A DNA stretch of 64,000 bases from JAJNPS01 sp031378845 (GCA_031378845.1 JANNES010000020.1:186001-250000), one strand, 5' to 3'. Numbered from the stretch's first letter, positions 15,847 to 25,764 are shown. Notes: a model not told the origin generated them from the sequence alone. Numbers and translations are program-made.

Positions 15847-17622
15847 TCAAAAGGCCTCGGCGGCCAGCGCCATCACCGGCTCTGCCCCGGTCTCGATCCG
15901 TGCCAGATGCAAGGCGGTCGAGGGCAGTTGGCGCGCCATGTAGTAGCGGCCCGTCGCGATCTTGGCGTGCAGGAAATCGGTATCCCCATCCCCCGCATCA
16001 AGCCCGGCATAGGCCGCGCGTGCCATCCGCGTCCACATCAAGCCCAGGCAGACATGCCCCATCATATGCATGAAGTCATAAGACCCGGCCAGTGCGGCAT
16101 TGGGGTTCTTGGGGCCCTGCTGGACAAACACCATCACGGCCGCCTGCAATTGCCTGGAGGCAACTTTCAGCGGCTCGGCAAAGCTGGCGGCCATCCGGTC
16201 ATCGCTTGCCACATCCTTGATGACCTCTTTGACGATGTCGAAAAACGCCATCATGTGCTTGCCGCCATCAATGGCCAGCTTGCGCCCCACAAGGTCCAGC
16301 GCCTGAATGCCATTGGCGCCTTCGTAGATCATGGCGATCCGGGCATCGCGGGCAAACTGGCTCATCCCCCAATCCTCGATATAGCCATGTCCGCCAAAAA
16401 CCTGCTGGGCGGCCACGGCCATCTCAAAGCCCTTGTCGGTCTGAAATCCCTTGATGACAGGCGTCAAAAGTCCGATCAGCCCTTCGGCGGCCGCATCGCC
16501 GTGGGTTGCCCGGTCGATCAGCGAAGCCCCCCAGAAGGTCAGCGCGCGCGCACCTTCGACAAAGCTTTTCTGGTCCATCAGGTTGCGACGGATATCGGGA
16601 TGCACGATCAGGGGATCCGCCGGTCCGCCCGGGTTTTCGGCCCCGGTCACGGCGCGCCCTTGCAGGCGGTCGCGGGCATAGGCTGCCGCGTTCTGATAGG
16701 CGGCCTCGGCTTGCGCATAGCCTTGCACCCCCACACCGATCCGCGCCTCGTTCATCATCGTGAACATCGCGCGCATGCCCTTGTGCAGATCGCCGAGCAG
16801 GTAGCCCACTGCCCCGTCATAGTTCATCACGCAGGTCGCATTGCCGTGAATGCCCATCTTTTCCTCGACCTTGCCGACCGAGACGGCGTTGCGCGCGCCA
16901 AGAGCGCCGTCTTCTGCCACCAGAATCTTTGGCACGATGAAAAGGCTGATGCCTTTGGTGCCCTCGCCGCCGCCGGGAGCTTTGGCGAGGACCAGATGGA
17001 TGATGTTTTCGGCGAGATCGTGTTCGCCCGCCGAGATGAAGATCTTGGTGCCGGTGATCTTGTAGGTCCCGTCCGGCTGCGGGTCTGCCTTGGTGCGCAT
17101 CAGCCCAAGATCGGTGCCGCAATGTGGCTCGGTCAGGTTCATCGTGCCGGTCCAGTTGCAAGACACGAGCGACGGCAGGTAGGTGGCCTTTTGCGTCTCG
17201 GACCCATGCGCACGGATAGCCGAATAGGCGCCATGCGTGAGGCCTGGATACATGTAAAAGGACATGTTGGCGGCGACGAAAATTTCGCCCACCGCCGTGC
17301 CTATAAGGTAAGGCAGGCCTTGGCCGCCATAGGCGGGATCACAGTCGAGTGCGGGCCAGCCGCCAGCCTTCATCGTGTCAAAAGCGGCCTTGAATCCGGT
17401 TGGCGTCCGCACGATCCCGTTTTCCAAGGTGCAGCCTTCGCGGTCCCCGACCGCGTTCAGGGGCGCCAGCACGTCCTGGGCAAACTTGCCCGCCTCTTCC
17501 AGCACGGCCCCGCTAAAGCCCGCATCCAGATCGCCGTAGCCCGGAATATCAAGCGCACTGACCCCTAGCAGATTGTGCAAGACGAACTGCATGTCTTTCA
17601 CCGGCGCGGCGTAGTGCGGCAT
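15847..17622 (-). CDS. acyl-CoA dehydrogenase, long form with C-terminal domain (FadE/DmdC group)
   Basis: A 591-residue FAD enzyme introducing the 2,3 double bond in acyl-CoA. Marks include TMNLTEPHCGTDLG (FAD/substrate loop), KEEMG-like KVEEKMGIHGNATCVM, GGHGYIEDW, and the catalytic Glu in MIYEGANGIQALDL. The about 590-residue size with an extra C-terminal domain is the group that includes 3-methylmercaptopropionyl-CoA dehydrogenase (DmdC) as well as general FadE enzymes, so substrate is open. The ATG at 17622 follows AAGGA. A LiuR-like regulator gene lies just upstream, and FadA/FadJ lie downstream. Confidence 0.92.
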   Translation of the reverse strand: MPHYAAPVKDMQFVLHNLLGVSALDIPGYGDLDAGFSGAVLEEAGKFAQDVLAPLNAVGDREGCTLENGIVRTPTGFKAAFDTMKAGGWPALDCDPAYGGQGLPYLIGTAVGEIFVAANMSFYMYPGLTHGAYSAIRAHGSETQKATYLPSLVSCNWTGTMNLTEPHCGTDLGLMRTKADPQPDGTYKITGTKIFISAGEHDLAENIIHLVLAKAPGGGEGTKGISLFIVPKILVAEDGALGARNAVSVGKVEEKMGIHGNATCVMNYDGAVGYLLGDLHKGMRAMFTMMNEARIGVGVQGYAQAEAAYQNAAAYARDRLQGRAVTGAENPGGPADPLIVHPDIRRNLMDQKSFVEGARALTFWGASLIDRATHGDAAAEGLIGLLTPVIKGFQTDKGFEMAVAAQQVFGGHGYIEDWGMSQFARDARIAMIYEGANGIQALDLVGRKLAIDGGKHMMAFFDIVKEVIKDVASDDRMAASFAEPLKVASRQLQAAVMVFVQQGPKNPNAALAGSYDFMHMMGHVCLGLMWTRMARAAYAGLDAGDGDTDFLHAKIATGRYYMARQLPSTALHLARIETGAEPVMALAAEAF

Positions 17623-17728
17623 CGGATCGTTCCTTTCTGTCACTTGGGCGCATAGATGCCCCGCAAGCGTTGCATCACAAAAGCTGGTGTCGCCAATCTT
17701 ACCGGAAGAATCCGCCAGCACGTGACAG

Positions 17729-17741
17729 TGACGTCACGTCA
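17729..17741. promoter_or_regulatory. candidate MerR/LiuR-type operator TGACGT-C-ACGTCA
   Basis: A perfect 13-base palindrome with a single central base lies between the MerR regulator stop (17764) and the acyl-CoA dehydrogenase start (17622). It is embedded in repeated GTGAC/GTCAC half-sites (17721-17743). The half-sites resemble TTACGTnnACGTAA-like sites described for LiuR regulators of branched-chain and fatty-acid catabolism, which is the closest family to the neighbouring regulator. Binding is inferred, not shown. Confidence 0.45.
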
Positions 17742-17763
17742 CCTTTGGGCGAACCGCGGCCGA

Positions 17764-18147
17764 TCAGGTATCGCCAAGTTTCTGCATTTCTTCGACTGCC
17801 GTCGCGCGCAGCGTCTTGAGGTCGGCAATGGCGACAGCGAGATCCGTGCGTTGCTGCGCCAGCGCGACGAGCTGGCGGTCGGCCAGTTCCAGCCAGTGTT
17901 CCAGCTGTGGGCGCGTGCCCTTCTGCCGGTAGATAAGCAGCCATTGGCGAATTTCCTCAAGGCTGAAGCCAAAGCGCCTTCCCCGCAGGATCAGGGTCAT
18001 GCGCGCCATCTCTCGCGCGCCATAAAAGCGTGCGCGGCCGACGCGTTCGGGGGAAATCAATTCGATGTATTCGTAGTAACGCAAGGTGCGCGGCGTGACC
18101 TCAAAGCGGGCACACATCTCTTTGAGGCTGAGGCGCGGTTCGTCCAT
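17764..18147 (-). CDS. MerR-family regulator, LiuR-like
   Basis: A 127-residue regulator with an N-terminal winged helix-turn-helix (LSLKEMCARFEVTPRTLRYY at about 7-26), the wing GRARFYG, and a C-terminal coiled coil (LADRQLVALAQQRTDLAVAI). Effector Cys residues typical of metal sensors are absent; the shape fits the LiuR branch that responds to acyl-CoA catabolites. Start at 18147 follows AAGGA. Immediately downstream come a palindrome and the acyl-CoA dehydrogenase, and divergently two thioesterase genes, so it most likely controls this fatty-acid or branched-chain acid region. Confidence 0.88.
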   Translation of the reverse strand: MDEPRLSLKEMCARFEVTPRTLRYYEYIELISPERVGRARFYGAREMARMTLILRGRRFGFSLEEIRQWLLIYRQKGTRPQLEHWLELADRQLVALAQQRTDLAVAIADLKTLRATAVEEMQKLGDT

Positions 18148-18265
18148 TCTGACATCCTTCGGGCCTGTCGTCAGGATACGCTCTGGCGTGTGGCCTTGCA
18201 ACGCCGCTCGGCCCCTTGCGCTTGGCGTCTGGTAGGGGTTTCATGGCGGGCGCAAAGGACAGGAC

Positions 18266-18691
18266 ATGACCGACATCAAGACCATTGCCCAAGCCTTCAT
18301 TGACGCGCTGCCGCATAGCCGTGCGCTTGGGATGGTGCTGGAAGAGATCGGTGGCGGGCGGGTCACCCTTGCCATGGCTTATGACCCCAAGCTGATCGGG
18401 GACCCGCAAACCGGGGTCATTCACGGCGGCGCGGTGTCTGCCCTGATGGACACAGCCTCTGGCGCTGCCGTGATGGTGCATCCGGCGGCCCCGCTGACGA
18501 CCGCCACGCTGGATTTGCGCATCGATTACATGCGTCCGGCAACGCCGGGGCAGACCCTGCGGGCGCGGGCCGAATGCCACCATGTCACCCGCACGGTGGC
18601 GTTTGTGCGCGCCACGGCGACGGACGACGACGAAAGCCGCCCCGTCGCCACCGCGACGAGTGCCTTTACCATCGAGCACGCACCGACATGA
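18266..18691 (+). CDS. PaaI-family hotdog thioesterase
   Basis: A 141-residue single hotdog domain. The core GVIHGGAVSALMDTASGAAV holds the HGG-x8-D motif of the PaaI/4HBT group, followed by LRIDYMRPATPG and a C-terminal ATATSAFTI strand. These enzymes hydrolyse acyl- or arylacyl-CoA esters. The start has a GGACAGGAC leader. It is divergent from the LiuR-like regulator and overlaps the next thioesterase gene by ATGA. Confidence 0.9.
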   Translation: MTDIKTIAQAFIDALPHSRALGMVLEEIGGGRVTLAMAYDPKLIGDPQTGVIHGGAVSALMDTASGAAVMVHPAAPLTTATLDLRIDYMRPATPGQTLRARAECHHVTRTVAFVRATATDDDESRPVATATSAFTIEHAPT

Positions 18692-19197
18692 TCACGATGC
18701 CCCCCGAACCTGTGCAGGTGATCAAGCAACGGCGTGATGGCGCGCTGCGCCGGCTGGTGGACGCAGTGCCGTATATCCGGTTTCTCGGCATCCAGTTCGA
18801 CCGGCGTGGCGATGAGCTGACCGCAATCATGCCATTCGACGAAAAACTGATTGGCAATCCACGCCTGCCTGCCTTGCATGGTGGGGCGACGGCGGCGTTT
18901 CTGGAAGTCGCGGCGATCGTGGAGCTGTCGTGGACTTCGCTGTGGGACGCGATGGAGGCAGGACAGCTTGATCCCGCAAGCATCGAAGCCAGGGGTTTGG
19001 CGATGCCCAAGACGATTGATTTCACCATCGACTATCTGCGCCCGGGCCTGCCCCGTGATGCCTATGCGCGCGCACGCGTCAACCGGTCTGGCCGACGCTA
19101 TGCAAGCGTCCATGTCGAAGCGTGGCAAGACAATCGCAGCCGCCTCTTTGCCCAAGCCACCGGGCATTTTCTGATGCCGGGGGACGCCACAAGATAA
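18688..19197 (+). CDS. second PaaI-like hotdog thioesterase
   Basis: A 169-residue hotdog protein, longer at the N terminus than its upstream neighbour and with an insertion after the active-site helix. Motif LPALHGGATAAFLEVAAIVE keeps HGG and an acidic residue (Glu in place of the usual Asp region), followed by IDFTIDYLRPGLPRD. The ATG overlaps the previous stop as ATGA, giving a translationally coupled tandem pair. Similarity between the two suggests an old duplication; separate acyl-CoA preferences or a heteromer are both possible. Confidence 0.85.
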   Translation: MITMPPEPVQVIKQRRDGALRRLVDAVPYIRFLGIQFDRRGDELTAIMPFDEKLIGNPRLPALHGGATAAFLEVAAIVELSWTSLWDAMEAGQLDPASIEARGLAMPKTIDFTIDYLRPGLPRDAYARARVNRSGRRYASVHVEAWQDNRSRLFAQATGHFLMPGDATR

Positions 19198-19310
19198 CCT
19201 GCCGGGCTAGGGTGTTCGTGACCCGCAAAAAGTCCTGTCACCGCGCATCACGCCTTGGCGCGCCGTCAGCAGATGACCGGCAATCGCGCCGAACGCGCGC
19301 GTGGCAGGCA

Positions 19311-19631
19311 TCACTTTTTGCACTCGATCCATCGAAAACTGTCACATTCGGGGTCATTGCAACTGTACCCGTTGGCGATGAAACGGGTCGGCTTGTTGGG
19401 GTTGATCCACTGCAGGAACCGAACCGATCGTTTGTAGCCGCTTGCCCGGCAAAATGCGTCTGCTGCGGGTTGCCCGCACCCTCTGGCGCCGAATTTGCAC
19501 CAGTCCAGCAGCTCGCCATCCACTTCAGGCTGGTCAATCCGCACGATATCTGCACGGACTGATGTAGGGCCCAATGCGCCAGACACCAGAATTGCCATGA
19601 AAATCATCGCGTGCAACACTCTGCCAGACAT
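19311..19631 (-). CDS. secreted Cys-rich small protein
   Basis: A 106-residue protein with a signal peptide of about 26 residues (VLHAMIFMAILVSGALG, cleavage near SVRA) and a mature part with six Cys, likely three disulfides. Visible pattern: DWCKFGARGCGQPAADAFCR, GYKRSVRF, YSCNDPECDSF and WIECKK. I recognise this DWC..CG.PAADAFC..GY arrangement from uncharacterised exported proteins in alphaproteobacteria and cyanobacteria, without a function. Start at 19631 follows GAGAGGG. It is divergent from the MATE exporter. Confidence 0.75.
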   Translation of the reverse strand: MSGRVLHAMIFMAILVSGALGPTSVRADIVRIDQPEVDGELLDWCKFGARGCGQPAADAFCRASGYKRSVRFLQWINPNKPTRFIANGYSCNDPECDSFRWIECKK

Positions 19632-19806
19632 CTTTTCCCTCTCAAAGATATTCAACAATCTATTCCCCTTGCGCCGCCCCGAAACCAACGCCGAACCGAC
19701 CGCCACGCATTGGTGATCAACGACCGCGACGACGCGAGATGCGCCACTAAATGCTAGCTCTCGGCAGAAAGTTGAGTCAAGGAAATGACGATCAGGCTTT
19801 GCAAGC

Positions 19807-21159
19807 ATGGTTGACGCGATCAGGTCGGACATCACCCACCGCCGGGTTTTGAACATCGCGCTGCCCATCGTCTTGTCGAACGCGACCGTGCCATTGCTCG
19901 GCGCGGTCGATACCGGAGTTATCGGCCAATTGGGGCTTGCGGCACCGATCGGGGCGGTTGGCATCGGGGCGATCGGGCTTGCCACCATCTACTGGATCAT
20001 GGGCTTTTTGCGCATGGGCACGTCTGGCCTTGCCGCACAGGCGCGTGGTGCCGGCGACGACGTGGAATGCCGCGCCGTCCTGCTGCGGGCGCTTGGCATC
20101 GGCCTTGCGGTGGGTGGGGTTTTCATCCTTTCCCAAGCGGCACTCTTCTGGGGCCTTTTCGCGGTTGCCCCGGCCAGCGCCGAGGTCGAAGCGCTGGCCC
20201 GCCAGTATCTGGCCATCCGCATCTGGGGCGCACCTGCGACCATCGCGCTTTACGCGATCACCGGCTGGCTGATCGCGCTGGAGCGGACGCGGTCTGTGCT
20301 GGTGGTGCAGCTGGGGATGAACGCGCTGAACGTGGTTTTGGACCTGTGGTTCGTGCTGGCATTGGGCTGGGGCGTGCCGGGTGTCGCACAGGCCACCCTG
20401 ATCGCGGAATGGAGCGGGCTTGTCCTTGGCCTCTGGCTGTGCCGCGATGCATTTGGTGTGGGCCTCGGTCTTGCCCTGCATCGCATGCGAAATCGTGCGG
20501 CGCTACGCATCATGGTGGCCGTCAACGGCGATATCATGATCCGGTCAGTGGTGCTGCAGGGTTGCTTTACCGCGTTTTTGTTCCTGTCGGCGGGGCAGGG
20601 CGACGTGACGTTGGCAGCCAATCAGATCCTCTTGCAATTGCTGGGGATCACCGCCTATGCGCTGGACGGATTTGCCTTTGCCGCAGAAGCGCTGGTCGGC
20701 CAGGCGATAGGCTCCGGGCGGCCCGACCAGACAAGGGTCGCCTCGGTGATGGCGTTGCAATGGACGATGGGCGGGGCTGCCGTGTTGGCCGTCGTCTTTG
20801 CCGTTGCGGGGCCTGCGATCATCGTCCTGATGACCACATCCCCAGAGGTGCGCCTTGCAGCGGAGGGGCTGCTCTGGTGGGTCGTGGCGGCGCCGGTAAT
20901 CGGTGGTGCTGCCTGGGCGCTGGACGGCATTTTCATTGGCGCGACCCTGACGCGCGACATGCGCCAGACCGCGATCCTGTCTGCGCTGATCTACACTTTG
21001 ACGCTGGTGGTACTGGTCGCATGGGCCGGGTGGCAGGCGCATGGTCTTTGGGCGGCCCTGATGATCTTGAACATCTCGCGCGGGGTAAGCCTTGGTTTGC
21101 GCTATCCGCGTGTCGAGGCCAAGGCCGCGCGCACCACCCTTACCAGCGCATCAGTCTGA
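19807..21159 (+). CDS. dinF: MATE-family efflux transporter, DinF-like
   Basis: A 450-residue inner-membrane protein with about twelve hydrophobic segments in two related halves, each starting with a MATE signature: ALPIVLSNATVPLLGAVDTG in the first, and the equivalent FLSAGQGDVTLAANQIL and LDGFAFAAEALVGQAIGSG later. These antiporters expel cationic compounds with sodium or protons. The DinF subgroup fits the ALDGFAFAAE motif. Its 3' end overlaps the convergent TIGR02186 gene by 20 bases. Confidence 0.92.
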   Translation: MVDAIRSDITHRRVLNIALPIVLSNATVPLLGAVDTGVIGQLGLAAPIGAVGIGAIGLATIYWIMGFLRMGTSGLAAQARGAGDDVECRAVLLRALGIGLAVGGVFILSQAALFWGLFAVAPASAEVEALARQYLAIRIWGAPATIALYAITGWLIALERTRSVLVVQLGMNALNVVLDLWFVLALGWGVPGVAQATLIAEWSGLVLGLWLCRDAFGVGLGLALHRMRNRAALRIMVAVNGDIMIRSVVLQGCFTAFLFLSAGQGDVTLAANQILLQLLGITAYALDGFAFAAEALVGQAIGSGRPDQTRVASVMALQWTMGGAAVLAVVFAVAGPAIIVLMTTSPEVRLAAEGLLWWVVAAPVIGGAAWALDGIFIGATLTRDMRQTAILSALIYTLTLVVLVAWAGWQAHGLWAALMILNISRGVSLGLRYPRVEAKAARTTLTSASV

Positions 21160-21904
21160 ACGCGGTCGAGGCCGCCCAACCCGCAAGGGCCGCAATGGTG
21201 ATGGCGGCGATGCCGTACAAGATGGGGGCATCATTTGCCATCTGGAAAATGAACCGCTCCAGTCCCTCTTTGCGCACGTCGATGGTACGGTCTTGCGTGG
21301 CCACCACCTTGCCCGAACGCGTCAGGAACAGCCGCACCACATAGTCGCCTTCGGTCAGGTTGGCGGGTAACTGGACATCCGCACGAAAAAGCGTGTCCTC
21401 GTTCAGCTCGACCGAACCTTCCTGCACGCCGTAACTGCCGTCTGCAAGGCGCAGGCGGATCAGCGCGTCAACAAAGTCGGGCGCGCGGACGGCTTCGCTG
21501 CTGATGCCAACTGCGCGGATCGCCGAAGGGATGGAAATCTTGTGGCGCAGGTTTTCGGTCTGGCTGAGGATTTTGGGCAAGGGTCCGGTCGTGGCAATGA
21601 CATAAAAGCTGGGCGCACGATCAATCTCGACGCTGGCATTGTTGATCCAGATGCCTGCCACGCGTTCCTTGCGCCGGATCTTCAGGGGTGTCGAGGGGCC
21701 TTGCACCGTCACGATCACGTTCAAGGCTGCGCCCTCGGGCGGTGGGCTGTCGCGTTTGACCGCGCCGTAAATCAAGATCTCCGACCCGACGAAATCCGCG
21801 GTGATCGAGACGCGGCTCTGGCTCAGGCCTGACACGATGCTTTCTGCCTTGGCCATCTGGCCCACCCAGCACACAAGCGCGATGATGGCGGCGAGCCGGG
21901 TCAT
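21140..21904 (-). CDS. TIGR02186-family membrane-anchored periplasmic protein
   Basis: A 254-residue protein with an N-terminal signal (LAAIIALVCWVGQMAKA), a beta-rich extracytoplasmic domain (including ISADFVGSEILIYGAVKRD-like ITADFVGSEILIYGAVK and GIWINNASVEIDRAPSFYVI), and one C-terminal transmembrane helix (ILYGIAAITIAALAGW). This is the alphaproteobacterial TIGR02186 family, function unknown. Its ATG overlaps the stop of the upstream TauE/SafE gene, so the two are translationally coupled, and a role in the exporter's periplasmic step is plausible. Confidence 0.85.
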   Translation of the reverse strand: MTRLAAIIALVCWVGQMAKAESIVSGLSQSRVSITADFVGSEILIYGAVKRDSPPPEGAALNVIVTVQGPSTPLKIRRKERVAGIWINNASVEIDRAPSFYVIATTGPLPKILSQTENLRHKISIPSAIRAVGISSEAVRAPDFVDALIRLRLADGSYGVQEGSVELNEDTLFRADVQLPANLTEGDYVVRLFLTRSGKVVATQDRTIDVRKEGLERFIFQMANDAPILYGIAAITIAALAGWAASTAFRLMRW

Positions 21905-22821
21905 GTGATGCGCTCCGGCGAGATGGAAAACAACTCTGACGGCTCGATCAGCAAATCCAGCGCAATCTTGATCGCGACTGCCAGCACCAGCAGGGCCAAA
22001 AGAACCCGCAGTTGTTCTGCCTTGAGCCGCACCCCGACCCGCGCGCCAATCTGCGCGCCAATGACCCCGCCAAGGATCAGCAAGCCGGCCAGCAACAGAT
22101 CGACGGTCTGCGATGTCAGCGCATGCATGAATGCGGTAAAGGCCGCGACAAAGATGATCTGGAACAAAGACGTGCCCACCACAACCTTGGTCGGCATCCC
22201 TAAAAGATAGATCATTGCGGGGACCATGATGAACCCGCCGCCAACCCCCATGATGGCAGCCAGAAAGCCGACCATCGCGCCGACGACGATAGGTGGCAGC
22301 ACTGAAATATACAGACCGGAGGTCCGGAACTTGACCTTGAGCGGCAGGCCATGCACCCAGTTATGGATATGGCTGCGGCGGATCGGGGCAGAGGTATTCT
22401 TTAACCGGCGCATTGCGCGCAGGCTTTCTTGCAGCATCGTCAGGCCGATAAAGCCGAGGAAAAGCACATAAGACAGCTGCACGAAAAGATCGACCTGCCC
22501 GCGCGCGACCATCTGCCTAAACACCCAGATGCCCGCCGCCGATCCTGCGATCCCGCCCGCCAGCAGCACCAGCCCCATGCGAAAATCCACGGCCTTGCGC
22601 CGCACCTGAGCAAGAACACCCGACACCGAAGAGGCGACGACCTGGGTCGCCCCGGTGGCAACGGCGACGGCAGGTGAAATGCCGATGAAAAATAACAAGG
22701 GGGTAATCAGGAACCCGCCGCCCACGCCAAACATGCCCGACAGGAACCCCACGATCCCGCCGAGGCCAAGGATCAAAAAGGCGTTGACGGAGATCTCGGC
22801 AATGGGGAGATAAAGCTGCAT
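21901..22821 (-). CDS. sulfite exporter TauE/SafE-family permease
   Basis: A 306-residue inner-membrane protein with about eight hydrophobic segments and two pseudo-repeats, each with a glycine-rich signature: FLSGMFGVGGGFLITPLLFF near the start and FLAAIMGVGGGFIMVPAMIY in the second half. These carriers move sulfite, sulfoacetate or related anions. I used the ATG at 22821; a GTG at 22833 in frame would add four residues and neither has a clear ribosome site. It is coupled to the TIGR02186 gene. Confidence 0.88.
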   Translation of the reverse strand: MQLYLPIAEISVNAFLILGLGGIVGFLSGMFGVGGGFLITPLLFFIGISPAVAVATGATQVVASSVSGVLAQVRRKAVDFRMGLVLLAGGIAGSAAGIWVFRQMVARGQVDLFVQLSYVLFLGFIGLTMLQESLRAMRRLKNTSAPIRRSHIHNWVHGLPLKVKFRTSGLYISVLPPIVVGAMVGFLAAIMGVGGGFIMVPAMIYLLGMPTKVVVGTSLFQIIFVAAFTAFMHALTSQTVDLLLAGLLILGGVIGAQIGARVGVRLKAEQLRVLLALLVLAVAIKIALDLLIEPSELFSISPERIT

Positions 22822-22905
22822 CGGGCAGGGCACATGACAAGCAAAATAAGAGCACGGATTTCAGACTTGCGCCCGATGATGTGTGAAGTCAAACGGCAGT
22901 GGCTG

Positions 22906-23695
<790 letters not shown>

Positions 23696-23712
<17 letters not shown>

Positions 23713-24664
23713 AGGGCTGCCCCCCGGCGCGCGGTGGGATCGCCTTGCCGATGAACCCCGCCAGCACGATGACGGTCAGCACATAGGGCAGCGCATCAAG
23801 GACGGGCACCGGGACCTTGACCTGCAGCACCGACTGCACCACGTCCGGGCGCAGCGCGAGTGCCTGAAAGAACCCAAAGAGCAGACACGCCCAAAGTGCA
23901 GCAACCGGGCGCCATTTGGCAAAGATCAGCGCGGCAAGCGCGATGTAGCCGCGCCCCGCGGTCATTTCCCGCCCGAAACCTGCCTGCAGGGCCGTCGCCA
24001 TATAGGCCCCGGCCAGACCGCACAAAATGCCCGTGATCGCGACAGCGACAAAGCGCAGGCCGACGACGGACACTCCGGCCGTATCGACCGCCGCCGGGTT
24101 TTCGCCGACCGCACGCAAGCGCAGGCCGAACCGCGTCCGGTACAGCACCCACCACGAGATCGGCACGAGCGCCAATGCCGCATAGACAAGGATGGAATGC
24201 CCCGAGATCACCTCGGCATACAGCGGGCCGATGATGGGAATGCCACGCGCCTCTTCAACAAAAGGCAAGGTGATAGGATTGAACCGCGCGCCTCCGGTCA
24301 ATGGCGGGGTGCGACCGCCTTGTGCGAACAGGCGCTGCGCGATCAGCACCGTGATCCCCGAGGACAGAAAGTTCAGCGCCACCCCGGCGATCAGCTGATT
24401 GCCGCGAAAGGTGATCGAGGCAATGCCATGTATGCCCGCCAGCACCAGCGAGGCGCCGATCCCGGCCAAAAGACCCAGCCAGACCGAGCCTGTCAGGAAG
24501 GCGACCGCCCCCGAGGCCATCGCGGCCATCAGCATCTTGCCCTCCAGCCCGATGTCGAAAATCCCCGACCGCTCGGAGTAAAGCCCGGCCAGACAAGCCA
24601 GCAGCAAGGGAGTCGCAAGGCGCAGCGTCGAGTCGAGGATTTGCAGAAGTGTGGCGTAATCCAT
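23696..24664 (-). CDS. nucleoside ABC transporter, permease 2
   Basis: A 322-residue inner-membrane permease of the BPD_transp_2 type (branched-chain amino acid/ribose/BMP class). It begins MDYATLLQILDSTLRLATPL and has about eight to ten hydrophobic segments; SERSGIFDIGLEGKMLMAAM and the cytoplasmic loop GLRLRAVGENPAAVDTAG, which contacts the ATPase, are typical. Start at 24664 overlaps the previous stop as TGATG. It pairs with the other permease to form the membrane channel. Confidence 0.92.
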
Positions 24665-25764
24665 CACGCGGCCCCCAGCTTGTGGCTGCGAAAGAGGCCG
24701 AAAATCCACGTCAGCAGCATCCGCACCATGATATCCAGCGCGCCCGTGAACAGGATCACCAGACCTTGCACGACGGTGCGCATCTCGATGGGTATTTTGG
24801 TCCACAGGCCCAGCTCCGCACCGCCCTGAAACAGAAACCCGAACAAAAGTGCCGCCAAGACCACCCCGATCGGATGGTTGCGCCCCATCAGGGCGACCGC
24901 GATGCCGATGAACCCCGCCCCCGAGGCTGAATTGCCCAGCAGACGCCCCGCCTCGCCCATGACGTTGTTGATCGACATCAGACCAGCAAGCCCACCCGAG
25001 ATCAGCATGGCGATCATGATGATCTTGGTCGGATTGATGCCGGCATAGCGCGCCGCGGACTCCGATTTGCCAAAGGCGCGGATCTGATAGCCAAGCCGGG
25101 TCCGCCAAAGCAGCGCCCAGACCACGACCGCCATCACCAACGCGATGAAAAGCGTTACATTGGCGGGCACGTCCTTTTGGAAGATCAGGCTGAACCCCGG
25201 GATCTGGTTCAGCGTCGGGATCTGCGTCACCGCCGGAAAGTTGGCGGTGGCGGGGTCCATCTGGCTTTCTGGCCGCAGCACATCGACCAGCATGAACACC
25301 AAAAACGCCGCTGCGATGTAGTTGAACATGATGGTGGTGATGACAATATGGCTGCCGCGCTTGGCCTGCAGATAGGCCGGGATGGCCGCCCAGGCTGCGC
25401 CGAACGCCGCCGCAGCGAACGTGGCCCCAATCAGAGCCAGCGACCAATGCGGCCACGGGATGAACAGACAGGCCAGTGCTACGCCCAGACCACCCAGCTG
25501 CGCCTGACCTTCACCGCCGATGTTGAAAAGACCCGCATGAAACGCGACCGTCACCGCAAGGCCGGTAAAGATGAAGCTGGTCGTATAGTAAAGCGTGAAG
25601 CCCCAGCCGTAGGCGGACCCCAGCGCACCTTCGACCATGACATTTATCGCCTCGACCGGGCTTTGGCCGATCGACAAAAGCACCAGCGCCGCGATGATCG
25701 CCGCCAGCAACAGGCTGATCAGGGGCACCAGGACGACATCGGCCCAACGTGGCAGGTGATCCAT
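24664..25764 (-). CDS. nucleoside ABC transporter, permease 1
   Basis: A 366-residue inner-membrane permease of the same class as its neighbour. It shows FNIGGEGQAQLGGLGVALAC, the coupling loop GYQIRAFGKSESAARYAGIN, and GLAGLMSINNVMGEAGRL. About nine hydrophobic segments are visible. Both of its junctions are TGATG overlaps, so production is tied to the ATPase and the second permease. Together with the BMP-family binding protein the set matches purine nucleoside importers (NupPQ/YufPQ type). Confidence 0.92.
   Translation of the reverse strand: MDHLPRWADVVLVPLISLLLAAIIAALVLLSIGQSPVEAINVMVEGALGSAYGWGFTLYYTTSFIFTGLAVTVAFHAGLFNIGGEGQAQLGGLGVALACLFIPWPHWSLALIGATFAAAAFGAAWAAIPAYLQAKRGSHIVITTIMFNYIAAAFLVFMLVDVLRPESQMDPATANFPAVTQIPTLNQIPGFSLIFQKDVPANVTLFIALVMAVVVWALLWRTRLGYQIRAFGKSESAARYAGINPTKIIMIAMLISGGLAGLMSINNVMGEAGRLLGNSASGAGFIGIAVALMGRNHPIGVVLAALLFGFLFQGGAELGLWTKIPIEMRTVVQGLVILFTGALDIMVRMLLTWIFGLFRSHKLGAA

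Noticed and set aside
15907..17568. 553-codon open frame antisense to the acyl-CoA dehydrogenase
   Set aside because: It is the mirror of a well-supported gene; composition is His/Gln/Arg-rich with no domain, as expected from high-GC codon bias.
24664..25456. Apparent long fusion upstream of the second nucleoside permease
   Set aside because: The extra N-terminal part is an out-of-frame reading of the first permease; the true start is the TGATG overlap at 24664.
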